Positions 1 through 12,032 of a DNA stretch of 64,000 nt are shown here, in pieces. Position numbers and translations under genes: made by a program. Every line of letters starts with the position of its first letter. Position 1 is the stretch's first letter. Source of the DNA: Pseudomonadota bacterium (GTDB lineage Bacteria > Pseudomonadota > Gammaproteobacteria > Burkholderiales > Burkholderiaceae_C); assembly GCA_963205115.1 (NCBI GenBank), contig CAUJHV010000056.1:62001-126000 (forward strand). The letters are read 5' to 3'. The notes under the pieces are model-generated. The model was not told where the DNA came from. It was given only the letters and a program-made list of their open reading frames with translations, and searched no databases.

Positions 1-1554
<1,554 letters not shown>

Positions 1555-1573
1555 CGCTTCACAAGAGGACACC

Positions 1574-2359
1574 ATGCAAGCATTTGTCTTTCAGACGCCC
1601 ACCAGCGTGCAGGCTGCCGCCCAGGCGGCCGCGGACTCGGGTGCCAAGCTCCTGGCCGGCGGGCAGAGTTATCTGGCATCGATGAAGATGGGGCTGGCCG
1701 CTCCCGAGACGCTCGTCGACCTGTCCGGGGTGCCCGGCCTGTCCGGCATTTCGGTCGGCGGCGGCGCCGTGCGCATCGGCGCGATGACCACACACGCGGC
1801 CGTGGCCGCGAGTGCCGAGGTACAAAAGGCCATTCCCGCGCTGGCCGACCTGGCCGGGCGCATCGGCGATCGGCAGGTCCGCAACCGCGGCACCATCGGC
1901 GGCAGCCTGGCAAACAATGACCCGTCGGCCTGCTACCCCGCGGCCGTGCTGGGTCTGGGTGCCACCGTCCACACCGACCGCCGCGCGATCGACGCCGACC
2001 AGTTCTTCACGGGCCTGTACGAAACGGCGCTGCAGGAGGGCGAGGTCATCACGGCCGTGAGCTTCCCGGTGCCGGAAAGGGCCGGCTGGCAGAAGTTCAA
2101 GCAGCCGGCCTCGCGTTTCTCGCTGGTCGGGGTGTTTGTCTCCAAGGGGCCCAAGGGCGTGCGCGTGGCGGTGACGGGCGCCGGCGCCTGCGTCTTCCGC
2201 GCCAGCAGCCTGGAAAGCCTGCTGGCCGCCAACTGGTCTGCCGCGGCGCTGAACGGCGCCACGGTCTCTGCGGCAGGCCTGAACACCGATCTGCACGGCT
2301 CGGCAGAATACCGGGCAGCGCTGATTCCCGTGCTGGCCGCGCGGGCGGTCGGCGGCTGA
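1574..2359 (+). CDS. coxM: FAD-binding medium subunit of CO dehydrogenase-like complex
   Basis: 261 residues, a typical length for the FAD-binding medium subunit that passes electrons from the iron-sulfur subunit to the acceptor. Both FAD motifs of the family are visible: LLAGGQSYL near residue 35 and RNRGTIGGSLANNDPSA near residue 100. The ATG is preceded by AGAGGA. The gene follows coxL directly, so the two are co-transcribed. An intrinsic-terminator-like hairpin follows at 2447-2476, which may separate these structural genes from the maturation genes. Confidence 0.93.
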   Translation: MQAFVFQTPTSVQAAAQAAADSGAKLLAGGQSYLASMKMGLAAPETLVDLSGVPGLSGISVGGGAVRIGAMTTHAAVAASAEVQKAIPALADLAGRIGDRQVRNRGTIGGSLANNDPSACYPAAVLGLGATVHTDRRAIDADQFFTGLYETALQEGEVITAVSFPVPERAGWQKFKQPASRFSLVGVFVSKGPKGVRVAVTGAGACVFRASSLESLLAANWSAAALNGATVSAAGLNTDLHGSAEYRAALIPVLAARAVGG

Positions 2360-2446
2360 GGCGCCGAGGGCCGCGGCAGCAGCACGCCTGTCGCGGACAT
2401 CCGGGCCGGCTCGCGCCTGCGGCGCGCGCTGTCACGGATCAACCGG

Positions 2447-2476
2447 AACGCCGCAGGACCTGCGGCGTTTCTTTTT
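2447..2476 (+). terminator. Intrinsic terminator/attenuator between coxM and coxD
   Basis: A perfect 11-bp inverted repeat, AACGCCGCAGG (2447-2457) and CCTGCGGCGTT (2459-2469), is followed by T, C and five T residues. This is a classical rho-independent terminator shape. The ribosome-binding GGAG (2477-2480) of the next gene follows the T-run with no spacer. Complete termination would leave coxDEG without an obvious promoter, so partial read-through is likely. Confidence 0.8.
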
Positions 2477-2489
2477 GGAGCAAGCTGGT

Positions 2490-3413
2490 TTGAACGCCCT
2501 GCCCACGAGCATCGACGAGACCTTGGCCCGCCTGGCCGAGGCCGACTATTTTGCCGACCGCGAGCTCGCGACGGTGCTCTACCTGGCCTTGCGCCTGCAG
2601 CGCCCGCTGTTCCTGGAGGGCGAGCCGGGCACCGGCAAGACCGAGGTCGCGCGCACGCTGGCCACGGTGTTGCAGCGCCCGCTCATCCGGCTGCAGTGCC
2701 ACGAAGGCCTGGACATGGCGGGCGCGGCCTACGAGTGGAACTACCCGCGCCAGATGGTCGAGATCCGGCTGGCCGAGCGCGACGCGGGTGTCACGCGCGA
2801 ATCGCTGTCACACGAGCTGTTCAGCGACCGCTTCCTGATCCGGCGCGCGCTGCTTCAGGCCATCGACCCGACCAATCCCGTGGCGCCGGTGCTGCTGATC
2901 GACGAGATCGACCGCGCGGATGCGCCTTTCGAGGCCTTCCTGCTGGAACTGCTGGGCGACTTCCAGCTGACGATTCCCGAACTCGGCACGATCCGCGCGA
3001 CGCAGCCGCCGATCGTGGTGCTCACCAGCAACCGCACGCGCGAGATCCACGACGCGGTCAAGCGCCGCTGCCTGTACCACTGGGTCGGGTTTCCCTCGGC
3101 GCTGCGCGAACTGCAGATCGTGCGTCGCCGCGTGCCGGGCGTGGACGAGGCGCTGTCGCGCCAGATCGTGGCCTTCATCCAGGGCCTGCGCACGCTGGAG
3201 CTCTACAAGCTGCCCGGCATTGCCGAGACCATCGAATGGTCGCGCGCGCTGCTGGAGCTGGACGCGATCGTGCTCGACCCGGAGGTGGTGCAGCATACGC
3301 TGGGCGTGCTGCTGAAATACCAGGACGACATCGCGGCGGTGCAGGGCAGCGAGGCCCTGCGGCTGATCGAGCAGGCGCGGCGCATCGCCGAAGGGCGGGG
3401 GCCCGACGCGTGA
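2490..3413 (+). CDS. coxD: AAA+ ATPase, CoxD/MoxR family maturation chaperone
   Basis: MoxR-type AAA+ ATPase of about 307 residues. CoxD is needed to insert the sulfur/copper centre into form I CO dehydrogenase, and homologues accompany most molybdenum hydroxylase clusters. Walker A is GEPGTGKTE (residues about 50-58) and Walker B is VLLIDEIDRA (about 138-147). The TTG start at 2490 is chosen because GGAG lies 9 nt upstream. An in-frame TTG at 2475 sits inside the terminator T-run and is less likely. The stop codon overlaps the GTG start of coxE in a GTGA arrangement, which indicates translational coupling. Confidence 0.9.
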   Translation: MNALPTSIDETLARLAEADYFADRELATVLYLALRLQRPLFLEGEPGTGKTEVARTLATVLQRPLIRLQCHEGLDMAGAAYEWNYPRQMVEIRLAERDAGVTRESLSHELFSDRFLIRRALLQAIDPTNPVAPVLLIDEIDRADAPFEAFLLELLGDFQLTIPELGTIRATQPPIVVLTSNRTREIHDAVKRRCLYHWVGFPSALRELQIVRRRVPGVDEALSRQIVAFIQGLRTLELYKLPGIAETIEWSRALLELDAIVLDPEVVQHTLGVLLKYQDDIAAVQGSEALRLIEQARRIAEGRGPDA

Positions 3414-4654
3414 TTCCCGTGCCGCAGCGGCTGGGCAGCCACCTGGCCGAAAACGTCGTGCATTTCGTGCGTGTGCTGCGCACGGCCGGCATGCCGCTGG
3501 GCACCGACCGCGTGCAGCTGGCGCAGCAGGCCCTGCAGGTGGCGGGCCTGGAGCGGCGCGAAGACTTCCGCGCGGTGCTGCGTGCCTGCCTGCTGGACCG
3601 CATCGAACACAGCGAGTTGTTCGACCAGGCCTTTGCGCTGTTCTGGAAAGACCCGGATCTCGTGGGCCGCATGCGCGCGATGCTGCTGCCCAAGGTCCAG
3701 TTGCAACCCGGCGCCGTGCCCGGGCCGAAAGAAAGCCGCCGCCTGGCCGATGCGCTGTTTCCGCACCAGCCCAAGACGGAGCCACCCGAACCGCCACCCG
3801 AGCAGATCGAATTCGAGGCGACGCTGACCGTCAGCGACCGCGAGCTGCTGCGCCAGGCGGATTTCGACACCATGAGCGCCGACGAATGGCGTGCCGCACG
3901 GCGCCTGATCACGCGGCTGCGGCCGGTCTTCGAGCCGCTGCCCACGCGGCGATTTGCACCGGCCGCACGGCCTGGCACGCTGGACTGGCGCGCGAGCCTG
4001 CGCCACGGTGCGCGCCGCGGCGGCGAGCTGATCCTGCCGCGGTGGCGTGCGCCGCGCGAACAGGCAGCGCCGTTGGTGGTGCTGGCCGACATCTCCGGCT
4101 CGATGAGCCGCTACTCGCGCATGCTGCTGCACCTGGCCCACACGCTGCGGCAGGCGCAGACCACCGTGGAGTCCTTCGTCTTCGGCACGCGGCTCACACG
4201 CATCACGCGCCTGATGGCGCGGCGCGACCCCGACATCGCCGTGAGCGAGGTCGTGCGTGCCGTGCAGGACTGGTCCGGCGGCACGCGCATCAGCGACAGC
4301 CTGCGCCTGTTCAACCGCCGCTGGGCGCGCCGCGTGCTGCCCGGCAATGGCACGGTGCTGCTGATCAGCGACGGTCTGGAGCGCGGCGACGCCGCCGCCG
4401 TGAAGGCGCTGGGCGAAGAGATGGCGCACCTGTCGCGCAGCTGCCGCCGGCTGATCTGGCTGAACCCGCTGCTGCGCTACGACGACTTCCAGCCGCGCGC
4501 GGCCGGCGTGCGCGCGATGCTGCCGCATGTCGACGACTTCCTGCCGGCGCACAACGTCGACACGCTCGAGCAGCTCGTGGCGGTGCTGGGCGGGCAGCGG
4601 CACGCTGTGGCGTCGCCCGTCGGCTCGACACGTCCACCCGTGGCGCGGCGCTGA
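3410..4654 (+). CDS. coxE: VWA-domain protein, CoxE family
   Basis: 414-residue von Willebrand factor A protein that works with MoxR-type ATPases as a metal-dependent adaptor in cofactor maturation. The C-terminal VWA domain starts at VVLADISGSMSRYSRM, whose DISGSMS is the MIDAS Mg-binding motif. Threonine (SGGTRISDSL) and aspartate (LLISDGLERGD) MIDAS partners follow. The start is GTG 3410, overlapping the coxD stop by 4 nt. The N-terminal 200 residues are helical and charged, as is usual in CoxE. Confidence 0.9.
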   Translation: MIPVPQRLGSHLAENVVHFVRVLRTAGMPLGTDRVQLAQQALQVAGLERREDFRAVLRACLLDRIEHSELFDQAFALFWKDPDLVGRMRAMLLPKVQLQPGAVPGPKESRRLADALFPHQPKTEPPEPPPEQIEFEATLTVSDRELLRQADFDTMSADEWRAARRLITRLRPVFEPLPTRRFAPAARPGTLDWRASLRHGARRGGELILPRWRAPREQAAPLVVLADISGSMSRYSRMLLHLAHTLRQAQTTVESFVFGTRLTRITRLMARRDPDIAVSEVVRAVQDWSGGTRISDSLRLFNRRWARRVLPGNGTVLLISDGLERGDAAAVKALGEEMAHLSRSCRRLIWLNPLLRYDDFQPRAAGVRAMLPHVDDFLPAHNVDTLEQLVAVLGGQRHAVASPVGSTRPPVARR

Positions 4655-4700
4655 GCGTCGCATCCACCATTCCCGATTCCTTTCGATAGCGACACAAACC

Positions 4701-5243
4701 ATGGAACTCACCGCCCAACAAGTGCTCCCCGTCGGCCAGGCACAGGCCTGGGAAGCGCTGAACGACACCACGCTGCTGCAGCAGGCCATCCCGGGCTGCG
4801 AAGGCATGACGCCCTTGGGCGAGAACCAGTACGAGGTGCTGGTCATGGCGGCGGTCGGCCCGGTCAAGGCCAAGTTCAAGGGCAAGCTGAAGCTCGAAGA
4901 CCTGCAGCCGCCCGATGCCTACACGCTGCAGTTCGAAGGCCAGGGTGGCCCCGCGGGCCACGGCAAGGGCACCGCGCAGATCCGCCTGGAAGCGCAGGGC
5001 CCTCGGCAGACGGTGCTGCACTACACGGTCAAGGCCTCGGTCGGCGGCAAGCTCGCGCAGATCGGCTCGCGGCTGATCGACATGGCCGCACAGAAGATGT
5101 CCGCCGACTTCTTCGAGCGATTCAACGAGGCGCTGAAGACGCGCTACGGCGTCACCGAAGAGGCGCCGGCGGAGGCGGCCGCCGCAGCCACCGGTGGCCT
5201 GTGGGCCCGTTTGATGGCCTGGCTGCGTCGCCTGTTCGGCTGA
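4701..5243 (+). CDS. coxG: CoxG-like SRPBCC-domain protein (CO dehydrogenase subunit G family)
   Basis: 180 residues. Opens with MELTAQQVLPVGQAQAWEAL and contains the IPGC..M segment typical of CoxG, a START/SRPBCC fold protein. CoxG proteins tether CO dehydrogenase to the membrane or carry quinone to it. The last 15 residues (LWARLMAWLRRLFG) form an amphipathic Trp/Arg/Leu helix consistent with a membrane anchor. There is no good Shine-Dalgarno sequence; ATG 4701 is used because it matches the family N-terminus. Last gene of the cox cluster in this window, 46 bp after coxE. Confidence 0.88.
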   Translation: MELTAQQVLPVGQAQAWEALNDTTLLQQAIPGCEGMTPLGENQYEVLVMAAVGPVKAKFKGKLKLEDLQPPDAYTLQFEGQGGPAGHGKGTAQIRLEAQGPRQTVLHYTVKASVGGKLAQIGSRLIDMAAQKMSADFFERFNEALKTRYGVTEEAPAEAAAAATGGLWARLMAWLRRLFG

Positions 5244-5351
5244 GCCTGCGCAGGCAGTGGCGCAGCGGCTCGGGCAGCCGCCGCGACGTGCCGCGCCACC
5301 CCGGCAGCCGCAGGCGGCTGTCGCGCGTCAGCGGCGCGGTTGCCGCGCCGG

Positions 5352-6185
5352 CTACTTGGCTGTGGCGTTAGGGAAGAACAGCTGCTCGCCGCCGACCTTG
5401 TAGCCGGCGATCGTGGTCTGGCCGGCCGGAGAGATCAGCCAGTCGACAAAGCTCTGGCCGAGCGCGGTCTTGACGTGCGGGTGCTTGGCCGGGTTCACCG
5501 CCATCACGCCGTACTGGTTGAACAGGCGCTTGTCGCCTTCCACCAGCACGGCCAGGTCGCCGCGGTTCTTGAAGCTCAGCCAGGTGCCGCGATCGGCCAG
5601 CACGTAGCCGTTCATCGACGAGGCCATGTTCAGTGCCGGGCCCATGCCGCAGCCGCATTCCTTGTAGCCGGCCGGCTTGCCGGGGCCGACATCGACGCCG
5701 GCGGTCTTCCAGTAGCGCAACTCGGCGGCGTGCGTGCCGCTCTTGTCGCCGCGTGAGACGAAGGCCGCGGGCGAGGCCGCCAGCTTGCCCAGCGCCGCGA
5801 CGATGTCTGCGCCCTTGACGCCGGCGGGGTCGGCCTTCGGGCCGATCAGCACGAAGTCGTTGTACATGACGGGAGAGCGCTTGAGCGCAAAGCCTTCGGC
5901 GACAAACTTTTCTTCGGCCACCTGGTCGTGCACGAAGACGACATCGGCGTCGCCGCGGCGGCCCGTGTCCAGCGCCTGGCCCGTGCCGACGGCCACGACG
6001 CGCACGTCGACGCCGGTGGCCTGCTTGAAGGCCGGCAGCAGGTGGCCGAAGAGGCCCGACTGCTCGGTCGATGTGGTCGAGGCCACGACGATGAATTTGT
6101 CCTGCGCCTGCGCGGGCAGGGCAGACAGGCAGGACAGCGAAGCCAGCATCAAGGGGGCCAGCAGGCGACGGCGCAGAACGGTCAT
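5352..6185 (-). CDS. Tungstate-type ABC transporter substrate-binding protein (TupA-like), orphan
   Basis: 277-residue periplasmic binding protein of the TupA/PstS-like oxyanion class. A signal peptide is clear (MTVLRRRLLAPLMLASLSCLS, cleavage after ALPAQAQ). The mature start FIVVASTTSTEQSGLFG and the SRGDKSGTHAAE and MASSMNGYVLADRGTW segments are typical of tungstate-binding TupA. ATG 6185 is preferred over upstream in-frame starts because it opens the signal peptide. No TupB/TupC permease or ATPase is adjacent. It is divergent from a molybdate-type binding protein and next to molybdoenzyme genes, which suggests Mo/W supply or sensing. Confidence 0.85.
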   Translation of the reverse strand: MTVLRRRLLAPLMLASLSCLSALPAQAQDKFIVVASTTSTEQSGLFGHLLPAFKQATGVDVRVVAVGTGQALDTGRRGDADVVFVHDQVAEEKFVAEGFALKRSPVMYNDFVLIGPKADPAGVKGADIVAALGKLAASPAAFVSRGDKSGTHAAELRYWKTAGVDVGPGKPAGYKECGCGMGPALNMASSMNGYVLADRGTWLSFKNRGDLAVLVEGDKRLFNQYGVMAVNPAKHPHVKTALGQSFVDWLISPAGQTTIAGYKVGGEQLFFPNATAK

Positions 6186-6240
6186 GGATGGCAGTGGGAG
6201 CAATGGGACACACGCATTCTCCCGGGGGGGCGTGCTTCGC

Positions 6241-6313
6241 GCGATATGCAATCGCAGCCATATGTGTGCGCACCGACCGTGGCGGGCAAGCTATGCGAAT
6301 GCCGACATATGGC
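6241..6313 (+). promoter_or_regulatory. Dyad-rich divergent control region between the two oxyanion-binding protein genes
   Basis: Three symmetric elements lie in this short spacer: GCGAT (6241-6245) and ATCGC (6251-6255) around ATGCA, and a pair GCCATATGT (6257-6265) and ACATATGGC (6305-6313) that are exact reverse complements with centres 47 bp apart. Such paired dyads suit a dimeric regulator controlling both divergent genes. A ModE/TunR-type Mo/W regulator is an inference from context; I cannot match a known consensus. Confidence 0.4.
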
Positions 6314-6343
6314 GCAATGACCGCAAGCCCTGAAGAATGGGTC

Positions 6344-7183
6344 ATGTCTGTCATCGCGTGTCGTCTCCTGGGCCTTTTGGCTGCCTTGTGCCTTCCGCTC
6401 GGCGCGAGGGCCCAGGCCGGCGTTGATCCGGCGCGGCCGGTCATTGCGGTTCATGCGGCCGGCAGCCTGCGCGCGGTCATGACCGATCTGGCGCAGGACT
6501 TCGAGCGCACGCCCGCCGCGGCCGGCGCCGCCGTGCGCCTGACCTTCGGCGCGTCCGGCTTGCTCAAGGACCGCATCGCCGGCGGCGAACCCGCGCAGGT
6601 CTTCGCGTCGGCCAACATGGAACACCCAGAGGCGCTGCGTGCGGCGGGCAAGGCCGAGAGCGTCGAGCCGTTTGCGCGCAATGCCTTGTGCGCGCTTTCG
6701 TCGCCAACGTTTGGCCTGCAGGGACGCGGACTCGTGGCGCGCCTGCTCGACGCCGATGTGCGCCTGGCCATCTCGACGCCCAAGGCCGATCCGGCCGGTG
6801 ACTACGCCTTTGCGATGTTCGAGCGCGTCGAGTCCACTGGCACAGGGCCGGCGGGCAGCGCGGCGGCGCTGAAGGCCAGGGCACAGCAGCTCACCGGCGG
6901 GCCGCAGCACCCGCCGCCGCCCGCCGGGCGCAATGTCTATGGCGTTCTGATGGCCGAGGGCCGCGCCGACGTCTTCATCACCTACTGCACCAATGCCCGG
7001 CAAGCCGCCCAGGAAGTGCCGGGGCTGCAGGTGATCGATGTGCCGGCGGCGGTCAATGTCTCGGCGCTCTACGGCATGGCCACGCTGCGCCCGGTGACCC
7101 CGGCGGCGCAGGCCTTCGTGCGATTTGTGCAGGGTGACGCGGGCCAGGCGGTGTTGCGCCGCCACGGATTCGCTGCGCCTTGA
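6344..7183 (+). CDS. Molybdate-type extracellular solute-binding protein (ModA-like), orphan
   Basis: 279 residues. MSVIACRLLGLLAALCLPLGARAQA is a good signal peptide, which decides the ATG at 6344; the open frame continues upstream to 6188 without signal-like sequence. The mature part begins IAVHAAGSLRAVMTDLAQDFE and has FGASGLLKDRIAGGEPAQVFASA, the hallmark of ModA proteins (compare AASL..., SG.L..QI..GAP.DVFIS). No ModB or ModC is adjacent. The gene is divergent from the TupA-like gene and upstream of the molybdoenzyme locus. It may be a specialised receptor borrowing a permease elsewhere. Confidence 0.83.
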   Translation: MSVIACRLLGLLAALCLPLGARAQAGVDPARPVIAVHAAGSLRAVMTDLAQDFERTPAAAGAAVRLTFGASGLLKDRIAGGEPAQVFASANMEHPEALRAAGKAESVEPFARNALCALSSPTFGLQGRGLVARLLDADVRLAISTPKADPAGDYAFAMFERVESTGTGPAGSAAALKARAQQLTGGPQHPPPPAGRNVYGVLMAEGRADVFITYCTNARQAAQEVPGLQVIDVPAAVNVSALYGMATLRPVTPAAQAFVRFVQGDAGQAVLRRHGFAAP

Positions 7184-7255
7184 CGGCGCCAGTCGGGGCG
7201 CGGGTCCGCGCATCGACGGCCGGTGCAGCTGTCGCGCCGGCCTGCTGCGGTGCCA

Positions 7256-8598
<1,343 letters not shown>

Positions 8599-8602
<4 letters not shown>

Positions 8603-10473
8603 GCGTCCATTTCCCGCGTCGCGGCATCGGCATCCGGCAGCGCCCATTCGATGCGCGTGCCGCGCCCGAGCTCGCTGGTCGCGCGGATCCAGCCCTGGCG
8701 CTGTTCGATCAGCGATTTGCAGATGGCCAGCCCCAGGCCCGTGCCGCGCTGGCCGTCCGCACGCCGGCTGTAGAAGGGCAGAAAGATCAAGGGCAGGCGC
8801 TCGGCGTCGATGCCCACGCCGCCGTCCTGCAGTTCCATGCGCACCATGCGGTTCTCGCGCCAGGCCCGGATGTGGATGTCGCCGCCGGCTGGCATCGCGT
8901 GCACCGCGTTCTGCACCACGTTCACCAGCACCTGGCGCAATTCTCCTTCGTCGCCCAGCGCACGCAAGGCGGGCCCGCGCAGATCGACATGCACGCGCAC
9001 GGACGCCCGGCGGATCTCTTCGCCCAGCACGGTCAGCACATCCTCGACGGCATCGTGCACCGCCACCGGCAGCGACTGCTCGGCCGATGGCTGGCTCAGG
9101 CGCAGCAGGCGCTGGGTGATGTGCACGCAGCGGTCGATCTGCTGGTCCACGACGCGCAGATAGTGCTCCAGTTCGTCGCGCTCCAGGCTGTCGTCGGCCA
9201 GGCCGCGCAGGCAGGTCTGCAGCGCCAGGCGGATGGAGGCCAGCGGGTTGTGGATCTCGTGCGCCACGCCGTTGGCCAGCAGGCCGATGGCGCTGAGACG
9301 CTGTTCCTGCGAGAAGCGCACGCGCTCCTGCAGCGGGCGGATGACCTCGACGATCTGCCAGCGGCCCTGCACATCGTGCACGGGTGCGGCGTCCAGCTCG
9401 ACATCCACGCGCTGCCCGTCGGCGCTGACAAAGTCCATCACCATGCGCCCGGAGGTACCGGTCTGGCGGCACTCCGCCAGCGGGCAGTGCACCAGGGTCG
9501 ACGGGCAGGGCTCGCTGCGCCCGCGGCTGATGCGGTAGCAGGGCTGCCCCACGATGTGGTTGATGGGCCGGCCGATCAGCCGCCCATAGGCGGCGTTGGC
9601 CATCACGATGCGGTGGTCCTCGCCGATCAGCAGCATTGCGTCCGGTGCGCCATCCAGCAGCGATTGCAGGAAGGCGCCGTGTCCGGCCAGGGCGGCGACC
9701 TGGCTCTGGATCTGGCCGGCCATGCGGTCGAAGCCCTGGCCCAGTCGGGCCAGTTCGTCGTGGCCCGCGCGCGCCTGCCGCACTGCCAGGTCGCCAGCGC
9801 CGAAGCGGTCCATCACATCGCGCAGGTTGACCACCGGCTCCAGCACGGTGCGGCGCAGCACCCACGCCACCCAGGCGGCCAGCGCGGCCAGCACCAGCAG
9901 CGCGGCCGGCAGCAGCCGGCGGCTGGCCGCATTGCGCGCGGCCAGGTCGGCCTGGTTGGGCGAAAAGTCCAGCATCAGCACGCCGTTGACCGGGTTCGTG
10001 TCGGCAGGGCCGTGGCAGCCGGCGCAGGGGGCCTGGTTGCGCACCGGGTAGATCACGCGCAGCCGGCCGCCGGGGCCGTCCTCGATCCAGTTCAGGCGCG
10101 GCTCGGAGACCGCGCCGCAGCGAAGGTCCAGGCACAGCCCGTCCAGCTGCGCGCCGCGGTCCTGTCCACGCCGGTTGTCGGTGGACGAGGCAAAGCGCAC
10201 CTCGCCGGCGGGCGTCAGCAGCTCGGCCGATTGCACGCCGGGCAAGGTGCCCAGGTGGGCGATGAGGCGCGACAGACCGTCCAGGTCACGCTGCAGCATG
10301 GCGTTGCGCAGGCTGGACTCGAACAGCGAGGCCATGCGCAGCGAGGACTGCTCCACCTCGTGGTGCAGCGCGGCCTGGCCGATCCAGACGGATACGGCCA
10401 GCAAGGCGGCGGCGCCGGCCACGAAGCCCGGCGCCAGCCACGACGCGATGCGCCGCGACAGCGGCGACATCAT
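8599..10473 (-). CDS. Membrane histidine kinase with periplasmic c-type heme motif and Cys-rich PAS domain
   Basis: 624 residues. TM1 is about 13-33 and TM2 about 187-206, enclosing a periplasmic sensor of about 150 residues. That loop holds CAGCH (Cys150, Cys153, His154), a covalent heme c attachment motif. HAMP is about 207-260. A PAS domain (275-380) carries CYRISRGRSEPCPS followed by further cysteines, a known Cys-rich PAS variant. The HisKA phospho-acceptor is His405 in VAHEIHNPLAS; the ATPase domain has DGGVGID and GTGLGLAICK. Start ATG 10473 is chosen; the upstream frame opens only with TTG and lacks features. Probably a redox or ligand (NO, sulfur compound) sensor for the adjacent respiratory operon. 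Confidence 0.9.
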
Positions 10474-10599
10474 GATGCGGGCCCGCCGGCGGCGGGTGTG
10501 CTGGGCCGGAATCTCGTCGACCTTCCTGACAGGCAAAGCATAGGCAGCCTAACGGTTGAGACCGCCGGCGCGATTGACTGCGCGCAAGCGAGACCCGGG

Positions 10600-10635
10600 A
10601 AAAAAAAGAGGGACGCCGCCGAAGCGTCGCCCCTC
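10600..10635 (-). terminator. Rho-independent terminator of the torD-like/molybdoenzyme operon
   Basis: Read on the minus strand, a GC-rich 12-bp stem (10624-10635 with 10608-10619, two mismatches) closed by a TTCG tetraloop is followed by a run of about eight T residues (10600-10607). It lies 28 bp beyond the stop of the TorD-like gene and before the kinase gene, so it should end the operon there. Confidence 0.8.
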
Positions 10636-10663
10636 AAGACGAGCAAAGCTGGCCGCCCTCTCG

Positions 10664-11323
10664 TCAACTTCCAACCGGTGTGTCCGCCGATGTCAGGCGG
10701 TCCAGAACATCCTTCAACGACAGGCAGGCCTGCGCGGTGAGCACCGCAAGCCCGGCATACAGACGGGTGTTCGCCCGCTGGTTGACGCGCTGCGCAAACG
10801 ACGGCAGCCAGACCAGCAGGTGACGCCCCATGAAATCCTTCGCCGCGACCAGGTCGCCGCGCGTGAGCAGGGCCGCGACGAAGGCCAGCTCATTGCACAG
10901 GTGGTCGTCGGGCATCTCGCGCCAGTCGCGCACGGCCAGGCCGTGGCGACGGTAGTCCTCGCGCACCTCGAAAGTCGACCCCTGCCACATCAGGTGGTCC
11001 TCGTCGCGCCAGACCGACTCACAAGGCGACGCGCGCAGCGCGTGGGTCAGGTAGATCGCCGCGTAGTCGGCCGCCAGTTCGTCGTCCGTGGCCTGCGGGT
11101 CGGCTTCGGCGCGCGGTCGCAGTGCCTGGAGCGCTTCGCCCATGCCGATCCGGGCCGGATCGTCCGGCGGCAGCAGCACCAGGCCCTGCGGGAAGCCGGT
11201 CTGCTCCAGCGCCATCCACACCGCACTCGGATGTTCACTCGCGTGCAGCCACGACAGCGTGCCCAGGTCCTCGGCGACCTGCGACCATGGCACGGCAGCG
11301 GCGGGGGTGACGACGGCGTCCAT
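10664..11323 (-). CDS. TorD/DmsD-family molybdoenzyme chaperone
   Basis: 219-residue all-helical protein. ADYAAIYLTHALRASPCESV matches the TorD/DmsD family motif (Y..lF......p..S.w). These cytoplasmic chaperones bind the twin-arginine leader of a DMSO-reductase-family subunit and hold it for cofactor loading. ATG 11323 overlaps the TGA of the ferredoxin gene (TGATG). Last gene of the operon before a strong terminator. Its client should be the DmsA-like protein at 12033-14603. Confidence 0.88.
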   Translation of the reverse strand: MDAVVTPAAAVPWSQVAEDLGTLSWLHASEHPSAVWMALEQTGFPQGLVLLPPDDPARIGMGEALQALRPRAEADPQATDDELAADYAAIYLTHALRASPCESVWRDEDHLMWQGSTFEVREDYRRHGLAVRDWREMPDDHLCNELAFVAALLTRGDLVAAKDFMGRHLLVWLPSFAQRVNQRANTRLYAGLAVLTAQACLSLKDVLDRLTSADTPVGS

Positions 11324-12021
11324 CAGACCCTGCCCTTCGTGTGCGGCACGAACACGATCGAGGGATGGGTCAGCTCGGGGTCGGCAAAGTGCTTGACCTG
11401 CCCGACCACCTTCTCGTTCGGCCCGACGGCCTTGGTGGCGTAGGTGCCGGCGCGCAGTTCGTCGATCGGGCCGATGTCCAGCACGCGCATCATGCAGGCC
11501 ATCACGCAGTAGGGCTTGCGGCCCACCTCCAGCTCGTCAATGCACATGTTGCACTTCTTGACGAGGTTGTCGCTGGGGTCGTATTGCGGCGCGCCGTAGG
11601 GGCAGGCGGCCTCGCAGCGGCGGCAGCCGATGCACAGCGTGGAGTCGATGTCCACCACGCCGTTGTCCGCGCGCTTCCAGATGGCCCCGGTCGGGCAGCT
11701 GGGCAGGCAGGCCGGCTCCGCGCAGTGGTTGCACGACATGTTCACCTTGTAGGCGAACACGTCCGGGAAGCTGCCGCCTTCGTTGTACATCACGCGGCGG
11801 AAGCGCGGACCGGGGGCCAGGCCGTTTTTGTCCTTGCAGGCGATCTCGCAGGCGCGGCAGCCGATGCAGTCGACGTTGTTGTGCACGAAGCCCAGCTGCT
11901 TGGCCGGCTTGACGGGTTCGTAGGTGGTCGCGTCGCGCCGCGCCTGGGCCGCCGGCACGGCGGCCTTGGCTTCGGTCGAGAGCTTGTTGATGCGCACGGG
12001 TTGCGGGGTGGGATCAGCCAT
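11323..12021 (-). CDS. DmsB-like ferredoxin subunit with four [4Fe-4S] motifs
   Basis: 232-residue electron-transfer subunit. Four cysteine groups are visible: CIGCRACEIACK, CNHCAEPACLPSCP, CIGCRRCEAACPYG and CNMC..CVMAC, predicting four [4Fe-4S] clusters as in DmsB, NrfC and TtrB. No Tat signal of its own, so it would be co-exported with the Tat-bearing catalytic subunit. ATG 12021 has TGAGG about 10 nt upstream. It follows the catalytic gene by 11 bp. No DmsC/NrfD-type membrane anchor is encoded nearby; the pentaheme cytochrome may replace it. Confidence 0.92.
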   Translation of the reverse strand: MADPTPQPVRINKLSTEAKAAVPAAQARRDATTYEPVKPAKQLGFVHNNVDCIGCRACEIACKDKNGLAPGPRFRRVMYNEGGSFPDVFAYKVNMSCNHCAEPACLPSCPTGAIWKRADNGVVDIDSTLCIGCRRCEAACPYGAPQYDPSDNLVKKCNMCIDELEVGRKPYCVMACMMRVLDIGPIDELRAGTYATKAVGPNEKVVGQVKHFADPELTHPSIVFVPHTKGRV

Positions 12022-12032
12022 GTTGCGTTGCC

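Noticed and set aside
5305-5320. CAGCCGC-AG-GCGGCTG as terminator after coxG
   Set aside because: Loop of 2 nt and no T-run on either strand; indistinguishable from GC-rich background.
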